NCBI GenBank assembly: GCA_031267175.1
Contig: JAIRZP010000178.1
Location: 1 to 6,055, forward strand
Reading direction: 5' to 3'
DNA length: 6,055 bases
DNA from: Coriobacteriales bacterium
Lineage (GTDB): Bacteria > Actinomycetota > Coriobacteriia > Coriobacteriales > UBA8131
A program made the position numbers and the translations under genes. Below are positions 4,423-6,055 of the stretch, piece after piece. Each line of letters begins with the position of its first letter. The stretch's first letter is position 1. The notes under the pieces are model-generated. The model saw only the letters and a program-made list of their open reading frames with translations. It did not search any database and was not told the DNA's origin.

Positions 4423-6055
4423 CTACTTACCTAAGCCGGTCAAGACCTCGGCACAGCGGGCGCAGACCTCGGGATGGGTGGGGTCGCTGCCGAGCTCTCG
4501 GTAGTTCCAACAGCGGGGGCACTTCTCAACGCTTGCCTCGTGTACCTCGACGCTCACATCGGTGCACTCGCTCGCCTTAAGCGCGACCTCGGCCACGATG
4601 AAGAGTTCAGGGAGCAGCTGGACCGGCTGTGCCGCCAACACCTCGACAATGGCCGCCGGAGCGGTGATAACGAGCGCGGCCTGCTGACTCTTCTTGAAGC
4701 TGGACTGCTCCAGAGCCTTCGTCACCGCTTCGCGCACGTCGAGCAGGGTGATGAACTCATCAGCAATCCGCTCAGCATCGGCAGCGGGTATCTGCGGCGC
4801 AAAGTCAGCAGTCTCGGGCCAGCCCGCGAGCGCCACGGCCTCGGGTCGCCCTGGCTCTCTCAATCCCTGCGGGTAATAATCCCAGACCTCATCGCAGGTA
4901 AAGCTCAGAATCGGCGCCAGCACACGTACGAGCACCTCGAGAATGTTGGCCAGCGCGGTCTGCGCGCTCCGTCGTTCCCTGCTTGCCGGCGCGTCGCTGT
5001 AGAGCCGATCTTTGAGCGCGTCCATGTACACTGCACTCAGATCGCGCGTGATAAAGTCGTACACGGCGTGGTAGGCCACATGAAAGCGGAACTCGTCGTA
5101 GGCCAGTGTTGCCTTGTTAAGCAGTGCCTGCGTGCGCACCACCGCCCAGCGGTCAAGCGCAAGCAGCTCGTCGTAGGCCACCACATCTCCCACGCCAAAA
5201 TCGTAGAGGTTGCTGAGGAGAAAGCGGAAGCTGTTGCGGATACGGCGGTAGGACTCGCTCGTACGCTGAATTATCTCATCGTCGATACCGGCATCCGTTG
5301 CAGAGTCAATGGAGCCCACCCACAGCCGCAGCACGTCTGCGCCAAAGGTCATGAGCACCTCGGCGGGGTCGATGACGTTGCCCCGGCTCTTGCTCATCTT
5401 ATAACCCTCGCCGTCGGTGATGAAACCGCAGCTCATGATGCCCTTGTAGGGGGCCACGCCATAGGTGCCCACACTCGTGAGCAGCGAGCTTTGGAACCAG
5501 CCGCGGTGCTGGTCGGAGCCTTCCAGGTAGAGCTCGGCCGGAGCGCGGAGATAGTCACGCTTGCGGAGCACGCTGGTATGCGAAACCCCGCTCTCCCACC
5601 ACACGTCGATGATGTCCTTCTCCGCGTGGAGATGGTCTACGCCGGCCCCGCATACCTCACACGTGGTGGCGCCAGGCAGATACTCGGAGGGCGTGTGCGT
5701 AAACCAGCCGTCCGAGCCCTCGCGTTCAAACAACGCCATGACCGCGTCAAAGGTGGCCGGAGTGGCAACGATCTCGCCACACACGTCGCAGGTGAAGACC
5801 GGGATAGGCACGCCCCAGGAGCGCTGACGCGATATGCACCAGTCCGGCCGATCCTCTATCATCGAACGCATGCGGTTGGAGGCCCAGGCGGGATACCAGT
5901 TGAGTTTGCCGACCTCGGCAAGCGCCTTGGCGCGCAGGCCCGTGGGATCCATACTCACAAACCACTGGTTGGTAGCACGGAAGATAACGGGGTTATGGCA
6001 GCGCCAGCAATGCGGATAGGAGTGCGTGATGGTCTTCTGGCCCACGAGCGTACCG
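4423..6055 (-). CDS. ileS: Isoleucine-tRNA ligase, C-terminal 543 residues (5' end outside window)
   Basis: A class I aminoacyl-tRNA synthetase that attaches isoleucine to its tRNA in the cytoplasm. The visible part is open from the window edge to TAG at 4425-4423. About 390 residues, with the HIGH motif and most of the editing domain, lie outside. Seen in order are WCISRQRSWGVPIPVF (after the editing domain), two CxxC pairs (CDVC and CEVC), DVWWESG, GSDQHRGWFQSS and the KMSKS loop encoded at 5400-5386 (KMSKSRGNVIDP). An anticodon-binding helical domain follows, and finally the zinc finger CPRCW...CARC close to the C-terminus. The zinc finger marks the usual bacterial IleS form with this tail. 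All visible motifs are intact and the C-terminus is complete. GC is high (about 57-70% in sampled lines), as for a resident gene. No T-box can be judged because the leader is not in the window. Confidence 0.98.
   Translation of the reverse strand, partial: GTLVGQKTITHSYPHCWRCHNPVIFRATNQWFVSMDPTGLRAKALAEVGKLNWYPAWASNRMRSMIEDRPDWCISRQRSWGVPIPVFTCDVCGEIVATPATFDAVMALFEREGSDGWFTHTPSEYLPGATTCEVCGAGVDHLHAEKDIIDVWWESGVSHTSVLRKRDYLRAPAELYLEGSDQHRGWFQSSLLTSVGTYGVAPYKGIMSCGFITDGEGYKMSKSRGNVIDPAEVLMTFGADVLRLWVGSIDSATDAGIDDEIIQRTSESYRRIRNSFRFLLSNLYDFGVGDVVAYDELLALDRWAVVRTQALLNKATLAYDEFRFHVAYHAVYDFITRDLSAVYMDALKDRLYSDAPASRERRSAQTALANILEVLVRVLAPILSFTCDEVWDYYPQGLREPGRPEAVALAGWPETADFAPQIPAADAERIADEFITLLDVREAVTKALEQSSFKKSQQAALVITAPAAIVEVLAAQPVQLLPELFIVAEVALKASECTDVSVEVHEASVEKCPRCWNYRELGSDPTHPEVCARCAEVLTGLGK

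Noticed and set aside
3754..4434. 226-residue plus-strand open frame
   Set aside because: It is antisense to lspA and the end of ileS, with a composition typical of a shadow frame.

Overview
The window looks like a piece of a moderately high-GC actinobacterial chromosome, most likely class Coriobacteriia. This is inferred from the styles of IleS, LspA and the RluA-family protein and was not tested by any search. The right half (about 2.7-6.06 kb) is a housekeeping block on the minus strand. In transcription order it holds ileS (5' end outside the window), lspA and an RluA/RluD-type pseudouridine synthase. lspA and the synthase are separated by one base.

The left half is accessory in character. 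In minus-strand order after the synthase come a class II Fic protein with its own consensus -10 box, an uncalled 59-aa membrane protein, an 84-aa DUF5678-type protein, and the wreck of what looks like a retropepsin-like aspartic protease gene. The wreck keeps the N-terminus and a C-terminal SEC-C zinc motif in two different frames, and the middle is missing. DNA here is clearly more AT-rich: by hand count, about 38% GC over 1261-1440 against about 63% over two sampled 60-base lines in ileS.

Next come the only plus-strand genes, a DUF1902/HicA-type toxin-antitoxin pair with 1-base stop/start overlap. They sit behind an extended -10 promoter and an 8-bp inverted repeat. At the left edge a minus-strand gene begins, encoding an exported acidic protein; only its first 105 residues are visible.

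Functionally, ileS charges isoleucine tRNA, lspA removes lipoprotein signal peptides in the membrane, and the synthase modifies rRNA. The Fic and HicA-type genes are post-translational or RNA-level toxins/regulators. The DUF5678/protease pair is of unknown role and is now broken. No tRNA, rRNA, CRISPR array, IS element or convincing intrinsic terminator was seen. No stretch over 300 bases is without a gene or pseudogene.
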